Positions 29,236 through 37,524 of a DNA stretch of 42,654 nt are shown here, one piece after another (the first letter of the stretch is position 1; each line of letters begins with the position of its first letter). This DNA comes from a virus, in the IMG/VR virus record IMGVR_UViG_3300046683_000404, positions 1 to 42,654 of that record; one strand, 5' to 3'. Below the pieces are notes generated by a model. It made no database searches, was not told the origin of the DNA, and saw only the letters and a list, made by a program, of their open reading frames with translations. A program made the translations under genes and the position numbers.

Positions 29236-31905
29236 TCAAAGCTGCTCCGGAGCGACCGAACCGGCAGCCAAGAGACCACCAGCCAGCGGCACCAGCCAGC
29301 CCTGCTCGCACCCGTGCTGGAGCGCCGCCGACCACAGAGAATCCGTCGCCCCGGACGCCCGGTACTTGTCGCGGTCCGGCTTCTTGATGCAGCTCCGGTT
29401 CACGTCGCGCACCGGGATCTCACCGGCCTGGCGCGTGAGGTAGCGGTGGGCGCGCTTGGCGACGTTCACGACGGACGGGTGTACGCCGTTCACGACCTCG
29501 TACACCGCCGCCTGAGCCTCCGCGGCCGTCAGGACAGCCTCCGCGCGCCGCGCGTCCTGCTCGGCCTGCACGCGCCGCTTGGCCGCGTCCTGGACCCTGT
29601 CGCGGACCTTCCTGGACGTCTGCCACATCACGGTGGCCCTATCCCAGTCCTCGGTCCGGACCGAGGTACGCCCGTGCAGGAGAGCGAGCAGCGCAGCGCA
29701 CTTCAACCGCCACAGTGGTTCGTGCGTGTCCAACGGGGCTTCGGCGCCGCGGCCGAAGGAGATCGCGAGGGCCAGCTGGTCGAGTTCGTCCGTGACGTGC
29801 GCGGGCACCGGGATGGTGGTGTTGTGGAGCCGGGAGACCCATGTCGTGACGGGGATGTCCTCTCCCTGCTGGGTGGTGACGGTGAGCGGCCCGGTGGTGG
29901 CCGGCCTCTTCTCGGGGGTGTCGGGGCCGAGGGTGGCGTGGGCCCAGGCGAGGCGCTGCGGGAGGCCGATGGAGCCCATCTCCAGCAGCTTCGCCGCGGG
30001 CTCTTCCTGTACGCCGAGCGACATGGACAGCGTGTAGCAGCCCTTGGGGATGGCGCGGCGGCGCTCGACCTCGGCGTTGGATGTGCCCTGCCGCTCGCTC
30101 ATCCACGCCTTGCAGAGAACGCCGTTGAGTGTGGCGGCGGCGGACATCTGCGCCATGGCGTCGAGGACGCTGCCCTCGGTGGCGAGAGCGTAGCCGCGGG
30201 TCCTCTTCTGCACGAGGATCTTCTTCTTCCCGTCCTCGTCATCGGGGTCGATGTCGAGTTCGAGGTAGGCGGCGATCAGGCCCTGCCCGGTGGAGATGTC
30301 GATGTAGGCGAGGTCGACGGCCGGGAACGGGGTAAGTTCTTCGGCGGTGTTCTCGGCCTGGCCCTTGCCGCTGCCGGACGGGCCGAACAGTCCGCAGTAC
30401 CAGCCGATCGTCGCTGGCTGGTGGATGCCGCTGTCCACGCGGACCGTGGGGTCTGCCATGGCCGCAGTGCGGGCGAGGACGGCATGAAGGACGCCGTCGG
30501 GTGAGGCGCGGCGGGCACGGGCCATCTGCCGGATTTGGCAGAGTGCGGCCGTGGCATTCCAGAAGGCGTCGGGAAGCCGGTCCGCGGGCTCGGCGGGCGC
30601 CTCGCCTGAGTCCTCCGGGGGTTCGTCCTGCGGTCCGTCCCACGGGTCGTCTGCGAGCGGCGCCCGCGCACGCTCGTCGTCCTTCAGGCACCGGCGTTTC
30701 ACCTCGGCGAGGACGGCGTGCGGCAGGTGTCCGGCAGGTCCCAGGGCGCGACCGCCGGCGGCGCGCATGATGTCGCGGGCGGCTTCGCTGACGTCGCCGC
30801 CGTAGTTGAGGTGGGCGTACAGCGTGCCGATGGTGAGCTTCTGTCCGGCGGGTAGTCCGCCGACCGGGAGGTCTGAGCGCTCCGACCAGTTGACCGCGAC
30901 GTGGTCGTTGCAGAGCAGGGAGTAGGCGCTGCTGGCTCGGTCGCCGTTCGCCGCGGGGCGGAGCCATTCCTCCCGGCCGTCGCCGTGCTTGCCCTGATAG
31001 GTGAACCCTGCCGGTTCGAGGATGTCCCCGAATCGCTGCATGTCGGCGAGGACATCGAGGGGCCCATCGCCGCTCGGCGGTCGCTGCCCGGACGGCCGGG
31101 CTTGACGCTGCGCCGGAACGGGGGTGCCGGTCCGTACTGCCTTCCGCTCGCGCTTCTCCCGCGTGGCCTGTTCCATCAGTTCGCGGGCGGCGGGCGCGAG
31201 ACGGTCCACGACCTCGTACAGCTCGTCGATGGTGTAGACGGTGCCGTTTCCCGGGCCGATGGCTGTGGGCCGCGCGAGTCCCTCCTTGCCGTTGACGGTG
31301 CCGATGAGCTTCATCAACCGATCGAGGTTGCCCACCTCGCTGTCCCACGACCAGCCGCACCGGTACGCGGAGGCCGCCAGGATGGTCTGCCATCCGGTGG
31401 TGAGCTCTTTGACGCGGGCGCGATCTTCCTCGTCCTTGATGACGTGCCGTTCGGCGAGGACCCAGCTCGGGTTGTAGCCGCCGCCCGACTCGCTCCAGCC
31501 GGTCGGGTCCGGCAGTCCTGATTCGGTGACGACCTTTACGACGGCCTCCGCGTCGGGCGGCGCGGGCAGATCGTCGGGTCCGGGCTTATGCCCGATGGTG
31601 CCGTAGTCGCCGTCGGCCCACAGGTAGGTGAGGCAGTGGGCGAGGTCTTCGCCGCCGCGGCCTTCTGGGGGGTGCTCGCGGAGCGTGGTGGTCTGGACAT
31701 AGATGCCCTTGGGCTTGCGGCGGCTGAGCTCCATCGCGTACTGGACGGCGCCGCCGAGGCCGGCGGGGTCTGTGGTGAAGCGGCGGCCAGCCCACCCGTC
31801 GGCGTCGGAGCACACGCTGAGCAGCCCCGGCGCCTCGGGGTACAGGGTCCCGAGCCAGGTCAGCATGACGTCCGGGTCGGCGGTCACCAGCTGTCCGTCG
31901 GTCAC
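29236..31905 (-). CDS. Replication protein: prim-pol plus helicase (RepPP-like), 889 aa
   Basis: N-terminal AEP-type primase-polymerase: YLWADGDYG (Asp98, Asp100), SGGGYNPSW (140-148) and RLMKLIGTVNGKEG (196-209) match the three hallmark motifs. A linker leads to a DUF3987/superfamily-3-like ATPase with Walker A GPSGSGKG (508-515), then VDLAYIDISTGQG and a C-terminal helical part. Prim-pol initiators (RepPP class) are one of the replication types of AICEs (established knowledge), and phages also use such proteins. GTG 31905 overlaps the upstream stop. It probably acts at the neighbouring iterons. Confidence 0.82.
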   Translation of the reverse strand: MTDGQLVTADPDVMLTWLGTLYPEAPGLLSVCSDADGWAGRRFTTDPAGLGGAVQYAMELSRRKPKGIYVQTTTLREHPPEGRGGEDLAHCLTYLWADGDYGTIGHKPGPDDLPAPPDAEAVVKVVTESGLPDPTGWSESGGGYNPSWVLAERHVIKDEEDRARVKELTTGWQTILAASAYRCGWSWDSEVGNLDRLMKLIGTVNGKEGLARPTAIGPGNGTVYTIDELYEVVDRLAPAARELMEQATREKRERKAVRTGTPVPAQRQARPSGQRPPSGDGPLDVLADMQRFGDILEPAGFTYQGKHGDGREEWLRPAANGDRASSAYSLLCNDHVAVNWSERSDLPVGGLPAGQKLTIGTLYAHLNYGGDVSEAARDIMRAAGGRALGPAGHLPHAVLAEVKRRCLKDDERARAPLADDPWDGPQDEPPEDSGEAPAEPADRLPDAFWNATAALCQIRQMARARRASPDGVLHAVLARTAAMADPTVRVDSGIHQPATIGWYCGLFGPSGSGKGQAENTAEELTPFPAVDLAYIDISTGQGLIAAYLELDIDPDDEDGKKKILVQKRTRGYALATEGSVLDAMAQMSAAATLNGVLCKAWMSERQGTSNAEVERRRAIPKGCYTLSMSLGVQEEPAAKLLEMGSIGLPQRLAWAHATLGPDTPEKRPATTGPLTVTTQQGEDIPVTTWVSRLHNTTIPVPAHVTDELDQLALAISFGRGAEAPLDTHEPLWRLKCAALLALLHGRTSVRTEDWDRATVMWQTSRKVRDRVQDAAKRRVQAEQDARRAEAVLTAAEAQAAVYEVVNGVHPSVVNVAKRAHRYLTRQAGEIPVRDVNRSCIKKPDRDKYRASGATDSLWSAALQHGCEQGWLVPLAGGLLAAGSVAPEQL

Positions 31906-32126
31906 CGGTCACGCTCCTTGTTCTTGTCCGTCACGTTCCTGGCGACCTCATCCACGATCTGTACTGCGGCGTTGATCCAGCGGCGTCCGGCTGCGCGCAC
32001 GGATGCGGCGGACACTTGCTCCTCCAGGGCGGCCCGCAGGGCGCCAAGGGTGATGTGGAAGCGGGCGCGTTCGGCGCTTGCGCGCCGGTCGGGGGACGCG
32101 TCGTCCGCTTCGTCGTTCGGATTCAC
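31902..32126 (-). CDS. Small helical protein, 74 aa
   Basis: MNPNDEADDASPDRRASAER, then ARFHITLGALRAALEEQVSA and VRAAGRRWINAAVQIVDEVA. GTG 32126 with GAAGAG upstream. Possibly a loader or accessory for the downstream replication protein, with which it is translationally coupled (inference). Confidence 0.6.
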   Translation of the reverse strand: MNPNDEADDASPDRRASAERARFHITLGALRAALEEQVSAASVRAAGRRWINAAVQIVDEVARNVTDKNKERDR

Positions 32127-32170
32127 GGGTGCTCTTCTCTAGCGCGGGCCCGATGGGTGGTGTGGGGGTG

Positions 32171-32198
32171 TGCGGCGCCGCCCGTCGACGGCGCCGCA
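32171..32198 (-). terminator. Hairpin terminator
   Basis: TGCGGCGCCG (32171-32180) and CGGCGCCGCA (32189-32198) pair around 8 nt, between the gene ending at 32209 and the one starting at 32126. It divides the early operon from the replication genes. Confidence 0.75.
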
Positions 32199-32208
32199 CC
32201 GAGTGGGG

Positions 32209-32529
32209 TTAGCCGCTGGTGAGCTGAGCGACGGCGGCGATGACGTGTGCCTGGTGCCGGTCGCAGGCCGGGAAGTCGTACCGCACGGTGGGACTGGCGA
32301 AGACACGCAGGATGGCGTCGGCATTGGCCGGGCAACCGGGGCAGCGGTAGCCACGCCGGTTGTGCGGCGAGCCAGGGCCGTCGGGGCAGTCACACCAGGT
32401 GCAGGTCTCGCCGTTCGGCGGGTCGAGGACGATCGGGATGGTGTTCCCGTCCGTGGCGATATCCCGCGCGAACGCGAGGGCCTGGTCGCTGAGGAACGTG
32501 TCCTGCGGGGTACGCGGGCGCGTGGTCAT
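32209..32529 (-). CDS. Zinc-finger-type protein, 106 aa
   Basis: MTTRPRTPQDTFLSDQALAF, then ETCTWCDCPDGPGSPHNRRG and YRCPGCPANADAILRVF: three CxxC-like pairs, then CDRHQAHVIA. Likely binds two zinc ions. Start ATG 32529 overlaps the previous stop. Function unknown. Confidence 0.6.
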   Translation of the reverse strand: MTTRPRTPQDTFLSDQALAFARDIATDGNTIPIVLDPPNGETCTWCDCPDGPGSPHNRRGYRCPGCPANADAILRVFASPTVRYDFPACDRHQAHVIAAVAQLTSG

Positions 32530-33191
32530 CGGCCCTCACCCCGGAGGAGCTGGAGGCCGCGGCCGAGGCGAGTCTTGCGGCGCGCCTCTTCCCTCGTTAC
32601 GTCGGTGCGGAAGGGGGCACTGTCGCCGTGGATGTCCCGCATGGAGTGGGTCCAGTCGTCGATGGTGTTGTCGACGAACTTCTTGCCGCAGGGCGAGCAG
32701 GCCAGGAGCCACGGCAGCCGACCTCGGGAGATCAGCCAGTCTCCGGCGTGGGACCAGCGCTGCCCGCCGGCGTCGGGCTTGGCCTCGGGGTCGGGCATGG
32801 TCATGAAGAACCCGAGGTCGACGTAGTCCCGCATGTAGTACCAGCCGAGGCGGCCGTCGCCGCGTTCCTCGTCTTCCCGACGCTGGTCGGCCAGGGCGTG
32901 ACTGTGCTGCAACTCGGCCCACGTGTGGGCCTTGTACAGCGGCCAGTCGAGCGGGGCGGCGATCTCCGACAGCAGCAGGTACTCGGTGTCGGCGCTGCGG
33001 AAGTGGACGGGCGCCTCGCCGAAGCTGGCCAGGTCGATGACCGTCCCCGTGACCAGGGTCAGTGGGGTGTTGCGGTGGAAGCGGGCGAGCAGGCCGGCGG
33101 CGTGCGGTCCCTGGTCCTCGGGCCCCGCGTCGAGCAGGTAGGCGTCGTGGCCTTCGGCGACGCGCATGGCGAACTGGTCGTAGACGTTCAT
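32526..33191 (-). CDS. Early-region protein of unknown function, 221 aa
   Basis: MNVYDQFAMRVAEGHDAYLL, then PLTLVTGTVIDLASFGEAPV, LAACSPCGKKF-type motif (LACSPCGKKFVDNTIDD) and an arginine-rich end. One CxxC. Mixed alpha/beta. No family recognised; part of the coupled early operon. Confidence 0.55.
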   Translation of the reverse strand: MNVYDQFAMRVAEGHDAYLLDAGPEDQGPHAAGLLARFHRNTPLTLVTGTVIDLASFGEAPVHFRSADTEYLLLSEIAAPLDWPLYKAHTWAELQHSHALADQRREDEERGDGRLGWYYMRDYVDLGFFMTMPDPEAKPDAGGQRWSHAGDWLISRGRLPWLLACSPCGKKFVDNTIDDWTHSMRDIHGDSAPFRTDVTREEARRKTRLGRGLQLLRGEGR

Positions 33192-33382
33192 GCTGCGGTC
33201 TCCGTCCTGGCGCTGCGGCAGCCCCAGATGGCGAGCCGGATGGCGACTCGCTGCTCGATCGTGAGAGGCGGGGCGGCGTCGGCGTGCTTCTTGACCAGGG
33301 CCCAGTAGGCGGCTCCGCCGGGCCGGGCCGGGCGGCCGGGGAACGTGTCCCCGGCCGTCGGCGCCGTGGTGTCGGCGGTCAT
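33188..33382 (-). CDS. Small protein of unknown function, 64 aa
   Basis: MTADTTAPTAGDTFPGRPAR, then PGGAAYWALVKKHADAAPPL and TIEQRVAIRLAIWGCRSART. ATG 33382 overlaps the preceding stop (ATGA); the longer reading is a shadow. Helical C-terminus. Confidence 0.55.
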   Translation of the reverse strand: MTADTTAPTAGDTFPGRPARPGGAAYWALVKKHADAAPPLTIEQRVAIRLAIWGCRSARTETAA

Positions 33383-33708
33383 GCGGTCGGCTCGGGCAGG
33401 TGGCCGCGCAGGGCGCGGAGTCCGTCGAGGAACGCCTGCAGGTCGTTGATGAAGGTGTCGGTCTCGGGTCCGTCGAGGGCGACTTCCTCCACGAGGCAGC
33501 CGACCTTCACCCACATGTGCGGGACGCCGTAGGTGGTGTCGACGTACAGCTGGGCGGTGAGCGCGTGGGCGTCGGCGGGTTCGGCGCCGGTGTCCGGGTT
33601 GGGTACGGCCAGCTGCTCGCCGTGGTACTCGGTCTCGCCGGGGACGCCGGGCGTGGGGTTGCTGGTCTCGGCCCAGGTGTAGGGGCCGGCCTCGTTGGTG
33701 GCGCTCAT
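33379..33708 (-). CDS. Early-region protein of unknown function, 109 aa
   Basis: MSATNEAGPYTWAETSNPTP, then YVDTTYGVPHMWVKVGCLVE and DTFINDLQAFLDGLRALRGH. Begins at ATG 33708, coupled with the upstream gene. Alpha/beta; unknown. Confidence 0.55.
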   Translation of the reverse strand: MSATNEAGPYTWAETSNPTPGVPGETEYHGEQLAVPNPDTGAEPADAHALTAQLYVDTTYGVPHMWVKVGCLVEEVALDGPETDTFINDLQAFLDGLRALRGHLPEPTA

Positions 33709-34232
33709 GCGCGGGCCTCCGCTCGCGGCCAGGTGCGGGCGAGCGCGTCGGCGTGGTCGCCGTCGTGGTGGGCGTCGAGGGCGCAGTGGAGCATGTCGAG
33801 GTCGTCGTCGGAGTCGAGGCGGCCGGGCCGGTGGTCGCCGCAGGTGACGTTGAACACGACGGTCACGGGCGGGACCTTCGCCTGCTGGGCTCTGTCGGCT
33901 TCGACGGCGTCGACCCAGGGCTTGAGCGACTCGTGGCGGGCGACGCGCTGCGCGACATCGTCGAAGCAGGCGAGGGCTTCGTGCAGGTCGGGGAACTCCT
34001 CGGTCACAGCCAGCGTGATTTCGAAGATGGAGCCGCGCTGGAGCAGCAGCTCGGCGTCGGCGATGGTCTCGGCGTCGGCGCCGGAGTTCTTGACGGCGGC
34101 GAGGATGGTGTGGATGAGGACGGCCGTGGGGGACCGATCCTCGGTGGTGCGGATGCCAGGCGCAGGGGTGGGGTGCGCGTGCAGGTCCTGGTCGGTCGAC
34201 GACTCGAATGCCGTCAGGGCATGATTGAGCAC
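33705..34232 (-). CDS. First early gene after the repressor, 175 aa
   Basis: GTG 34232 with AAAGGA eight bases upstream. MLNHALTAFESSTDQDLHAH, then SPTAVLIHTILAAVKNSGAD, FEITLAVTEEFPDLHEALAC and HRPGRLDSDDDLDMLHCALD. Helical acidic protein. It lies 59 bp after the repressor stop in the same orientation, with no good promoter in between. Confidence 0.6.
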   Translation of the reverse strand: MLNHALTAFESSTDQDLHAHPTPAPGIRTTEDRSPTAVLIHTILAAVKNSGADAETIADAELLLQRGSIFEITLAVTEEFPDLHEALACFDDVAQRVARHESLKPWVDAVEADRAQQAKVPPVTVVFNVTCGDHRPGRLDSDDDLDMLHCALDAHHDGDHADALARTWPRAEARA

Positions 34233-34291
34233 GAGGATCCTTTCGCGGCGGCGCTCGGGTGGCCTGGCAGCTGGCCCGAACGTCGCCGTCT

Positions 34292-34612
34292 TCAGTTAGC
34301 GCTGGTGAGAGGTGATTCGATAGACGGCGTCGAGGCGGCCTGGCAGCTTCCCTCGGCGCCGTCGCTGTCTCCGCTGGAGACGCGAGCTGCGGTACGCAGT
34401 GAGTCGATGAGTCGTCCGTATGCGAGGGCCTGGCGTCCTCGCGGTGTACGGGCTCCCCGTTCCCACCGCCAAACGGTGGACTGGTCGACCCCGCAAGCTC
34501 GGGCGACCTCCCCAATGGACAGGTGTGCCGCCTCCCGTAGTCGCTGCGCTTCGCCGCTTGTCACGGCAGCACGCACCTGTGAGAGGCGCAACAGATGTGC
34601 TGTTTGAGCCAT
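34292..34612 (-). CDS. XRE-type phage repressor, 106 aa
   Basis: LREAAHLSIGEVARACGVDQ then STVWRWERGARTPRGRQALA is a classic XRE helix-turn-helix (about residues 22-58). The C-terminus is a low-complexity tail, without a dimerisation/cleavage domain of the LexA type. ATG 34612 directly follows TAGTAT-CTCCTC with no ribosome site, so the mRNA is probably leaderless, as known for the lambda repressor from PRM. It maintains lysogeny, presumably by binding the TTGCC boxes upstream (inference). Confidence 0.8.
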   Translation of the reverse strand: MAQTAHLLRLSQVRAAVTSGEAQRLREAAHLSIGEVARACGVDQSTVWRWERGARTPRGRQALAYGRLIDSLRTAARVSSGDSDGAEGSCQAASTPSIESPLTSAN

Positions 34613-34624
34613 GAGGAGATACTA
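34613..34624 (-). promoter_or_regulatory. Putative leaderless promoter of the repressor
   Basis: -10 TAGTAT (minus strand, 34624-34619) followed by CTCCTC and then the ATG at 34612. A -35 is weak (TTCCGC about 17 bp further upstream), typical of an activated or autoregulated promoter. No Shine-Dalgarno is present. Confidence 0.5.
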
Positions 34625-34980
34625 GCCGAAGTCTTGCCATCGCGGAAGCTTTGCCACTAGTAAGTCCCAATGCCGGTGTGGCAAGGACTTACTAGGGGTT
34701 GGTTGCATGGGGGGCGTTGCGGTGGGTTGGCGGTGCGTTGCAGTGATTTGGTGTTCCTTTGTAGTGTCGATCGTGGGTCGATCCGTTCTTGTGCGTTCTC
34801 ATCGAGCCCTCTTAGGGGTGCACTCGTCGCCTGAGCTGGTGCTTCATGCGTTGACCGCTAGGCGGCCGGCGCGCCGTTCCGGGATCTAGGTCGAGCGCCG
34901 AGGCCGCTGGCGTGGCAAGTCAGTGGGTGGCGTGAGGCTAGGGCGTTCCTTGCCGCTGACTGCTCGTCATGCAACCACAG

Positions 34981-35010
34981 GCAAGACCGAGCAAGATTGA
35001 GCAAGATTGA
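34981..35010. repeat. Three tandem 10-bp repeats GCAAGANNGA
   Basis: GCAAGACCGA at 34981, GCAAGATTGA at 34991 and again at 35001. The 10-bp phase puts each unit on the same face of the helix. Could be protein-binding sites linked to the TTGCC boxes. Confidence 0.6.
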
Positions 35011-35147
35011 GTCGTACCGAAGAGTCCGACCATCGACAGACTCCTGCAGGAACTTGCTAGATCCTGCTAAATGCCAAAACGGACATGGCTAGGCGATTAC
35101 CAAGCCTAGCCTTGCCACATCCTTGCCGATCGGGCATCGTGGGGTTC

Positions 35148-35801
35148 ATGAGTGAGACAGTCAGGTTGCCATCGGACTGGGAGACCCTTGTTCTCTCAGG
35201 GGACTGGAACCCAGAAGACCCAACCGCACAGGTGCGCACTGTTACCACGCCTACGGCGCTTCTCCCCGAGTCCTTCTTCATGGCGATCCAGACGCCGGCG
35301 ATGGCCACTGAAGCCGAGCCGCCCTTCATCTTCGTCAACTTCTGGGTGACGGAGTCCGAAGGAATCCAGCTCTCCAGCGTTACTGGCGGCGGCGCGAACT
35401 GGATCAAGTACCTAAGCGAGGTGGTGGCTAGGTTCCCTCCGACGCAGTGGGCGGGACACGCCCGGCGGCTGGCAATCGAGTTTGTATCGGAGCCAGAATC
35501 GCGGCCGACAGCGGAAGCCACCGAGGTAGAGAAAGTCGCGAGGCAGAAGCCGGTAATGGTGGCGGTCGGACCAGACCGCACACGCAACCTTGCCGATGCG
35601 GGAGCCCAGCACCGTCGCAAGATCACGCCAGAACATCTCCAGCAGGTGGCCGCGATCTACACCAAGGCGCAGGATGCCGCTGAGCCACCGACGCGGACGG
35701 TATCGGACCACTTCGGGGTTTCTCATTCGACCGCTGCGAAGTGGGTCGGCGCGGCTCGGAAGGCCGCGCTCCTGCCGCCAGTTAAGGTCGCGAACGACTG
35801 A
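35148..35801 (+). CDS. Plus-strand DNA-binding protein with C-terminal HTH, 217 aa
   Basis: Starts ATG 35148 (MSETVRLPSDWETLVLSGDW). The N-terminal 110 residues are a beta-rich domain (PPFIFVNFWVTESEGIQLSS). After a linker, a C-terminal HTH region reads TPEHLQQVAAIYTKAQDAAE then RTVSDHFGVSHSTAAKWVGA. This layout occurs near integrases in Streptomyces mobile elements. Divergent from the repressor and convergent with the integrase. It might be an anti-repressor, recombination factor or transcriptional regulator; none can be fixed from sequence alone. Confidence 0.7.
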   Translation: MSETVRLPSDWETLVLSGDWNPEDPTAQVRTVTTPTALLPESFFMAIQTPAMATEAEPPFIFVNFWVTESEGIQLSSVTGGGANWIKYLSEVVARFPPTQWAGHARRLAIEFVSEPESRPTAEATEVEKVARQKPVMVAVGPDRTRNLADAGAQHRRKITPEHLQQVAAIYTKAQDAAEPPTRTVSDHFGVSHSTAAKWVGAARKAALLPPVKVAND

Positions 35802-35831
35802 GGTCCCGGAAGGACTCCCGCGCAGCACAAA

Positions 35832-35866
35832 GGCCGCCCCCGTCACTGGAATTGACGGGGGCGGCC
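35832..35866. terminator. Bidirectional terminator between the HTH gene and the integrase
   Basis: GGCCGCCCCCGTCA (35832-35845) and TGACGGGGGCGGCC (35853-35866) pair perfectly over 14 bp around 7 nt; AAA on one side and TGCTTGT on the other give short U-rich ends for either strand. It separates the convergent HTH and integrase genes. The rest of 35867-35987 shows nothing. Confidence 0.8.
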
Positions 35867-35987
35867 TGCTTGTGTCCGGGCGCTCGCCACAAGCGCCGTC
35901 GCACTGTCCGGGTCCGAGTAGCCAAGCTCTGGATGGGGACGGTTCATTGTCTCAGGCCCCACCGACACCCGGGGTGGTTTGCGAGGG

Positions 35988-37505
35988 TCAGTCCGACCCT
36001 TGCAACTGCGGCTCCCGCAGCCAGTCGAAGTCGATGGTGGACAGGTCGGTGCGTGTCCCGTCGGGCATGCGCCCGCGCCGGCCGGGGCGGATCACCACCG
36101 TCACAGCGGCTCGCAGGACACCGCGGCGCTGGTCCAGGTCCATGCCCTTCCACACCGCCCACGGATCGTCGGCGCCCACCAGGTCCACCAGCGGGTCCTT
36201 CATCGCGGCGGCGGCCAGCTGGCCCAGCGCCGTCTCCATCTGGCCGGTGGCCACCCGGCTGCCCTCGGCGAGCTGGGAAGCGTCGATCGTGCCCGCGCCG
36301 AACATGCCCGACAGGTCCGTGAGCCGCTGCCGCAGCAGCACCACGTTCGTCTGCAGCAGCGCCACATCCATGCCCGACGGGGCGGGCAGCAGCAGATCGG
36401 CGGCATCCTTGCGGGCCAGGCGCTCCAGGATCACGTCGCGGACGAAGTCGTCCAGGACGTCCGCGCGGCGGGTGACCTTGCCCATGCGGCACCGGTACGC
36501 GGGCTGGTGCCCGACGTTCCCCGACTTCGACACGCGCATCGTCACGTTCCCGCACAGGCAGTCGGGGTTCCCGCACAGGAACAGCCCGGACCCGAGCCAC
36601 TTCGGCTGGTTGCCGGGCGTCGTCCGGCGGGCGGGGTCCTTCAGGACGGCTACGACGGCCCGCCACGTCGGCTCGGGGACGATGTCCGCCCACTTGCCCG
36701 CGGCGATCTCCTGGCCCCGGTAGACGGCGATCCCGGCGTTCCTGGGGCGCAGCAGCATGTCCCGCAGGTCGATGGACGTCCAGGGGTTGCCGCGGGTGGT
36801 GGTGACGTCCGCGTCGTTGAGGCGCTTGACGAGGGACCGCAGGGACGTGCCGGTGAGGATGGCCTCGCTGCATTCGAGGACGTGCCGCGCCTCGTCGGGG
36901 ACGAGCTGGTTGTAGTCGAGCAGCGGGATCTCGTAGTCCTCGCCGGTCTCCTTGTCCGTCAGGGTCCGGGTCTCGCCGGTCGGGGCGCCCCAGCCGAAGG
37001 GGCGGATGCCGCCGGACCACTGGCCGTTCTGCGCGGCCTGCAGCCGGGCCCGGCGGACGCGGTCGCCCTTGTGCTCTGACTCCTGGCGGGCGACCGCGCC
37101 GAGGATGCGGGCGGTCATCCGACCCGAGGAGGTGGACAGATCCACGAGCCCGGCCTGGCAGGTATGGGTGGCTACGCCGCGCCGCTCGGACAGCGAGATG
37201 TAGTCCTCCAGCTCCGTGGGGCGGCGGTGGAGCCGGTCGGTGTGCCACGCGATGACGACGGTGGCCTTGCCCGTGTCGAGGTCGGCAAGCATCCGCTGGT
37301 AGCCGGGGCGCCTCTTTCCCGAGTACGCCGAGATGTCATTGTCCTCATAGACCTCGACCACCTTGAAGCCCATGCGCTTGGCCAGTGCCTCGCAGTCCTC
37401 GAGCTGCCGGGTCACGCCGAGGCCGGCGCCGGTGCGGTCCTGGCTGATGCGCAGATAAATCACGGCGCGAATGGGCACGATGGGCCCCAGCGGAGTCGAC
37501 GTCAT
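35988..37505 (-). CDS. Large serine integrase, 505 aa
   Basis: Site-specific recombinase for integration. The N-terminal catalytic domain has IYLRISQDRTGAGLGVTRQL with nucleophile Ser21, followed by VYEDNDISAYSGKRRPGYQR and AWHTDRLHRRPTELEDYISL. The recombinase domain (about 165-300) has GIRPFGWG, and the zinc-ribbon part has FLCGNPDCLCGNVTMRV and YRCRM. A coiled-coil stretch (VLLRQRLTDLSGMFGAGTID) follows and the end is TIDFDWLREPQLQGSD. Length matches phiC31-type integrases. The start lies near the candidate att site; the ribosome site is weak. The opposite-strand ORF here is a shadow. Confidence 0.93.
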   Translation of the reverse strand: MTSTPLGPIVPIRAVIYLRISQDRTGAGLGVTRQLEDCEALAKRMGFKVVEVYEDNDISAYSGKRRPGYQRMLADLDTGKATVVIAWHTDRLHRRPTELEDYISLSERRGVATHTCQAGLVDLSTSSGRMTARILGAVARQESEHKGDRVRRARLQAAQNGQWSGGIRPFGWGAPTGETRTLTDKETGEDYEIPLLDYNQLVPDEARHVLECSEAILTGTSLRSLVKRLNDADVTTTRGNPWTSIDLRDMLLRPRNAGIAVYRGQEIAAGKWADIVPEPTWRAVVAVLKDPARRTTPGNQPKWLGSGLFLCGNPDCLCGNVTMRVSKSGNVGHQPAYRCRMGKVTRRADVLDDFVRDVILERLARKDAADLLLPAPSGMDVALLQTNVVLLRQRLTDLSGMFGAGTIDASQLAEGSRVATGQMETALGQLAAAAMKDPLVDLVGADDPWAVWKGMDLDQRRGVLRAAVTVVIRPGRRGRMPDGTRTDLSTIDFDWLREPQLQGSD

Positions 37506-37524
37506 GCGCTCAGGATGCCAGCTA

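Larger units (their letters stand above)
34613..35147. promoter_or_regulatory. Lysogeny control region, 535 bp without a gene
   Basis: Eight TTGCC/GGCAA boxes (34634, 34651, 34680, 34914, 34950, 34980, 35112, 35123; extended consensus YCTTGCCAC) lie between repressor and the plus-strand HTH gene. An 11-bp inverted repeat CTAGTAAGTCC / GGACTTACTAG (34657-34667, 34685-34695) includes divergent -35/-10-like elements (TTGCCA and TACTAG). Another inverted repeat GGCTAGGC / GCCTAGCC lies at 35087-35094 and 35104-35111. Three decamers GCAAGANNGA lie at 34981-35010. It looks like the repressor's operator field. Confidence 0.65.

Noticed and set aside
29314-30504. 396-aa plus-strand ORF opposite the replication protein
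   Set aside because: Shadow; the prim-pol and Walker motifs lie on the other strand.
34707-34889. 60-aa plus-strand ORF in the control region
   Set aside because: No ribosome site, arginine-rich end, lies in a region full of binding sites.
35979-37079. 366-aa plus-strand ORF opposite the integrase
   Set aside because: Shadow of a clear serine integrase.
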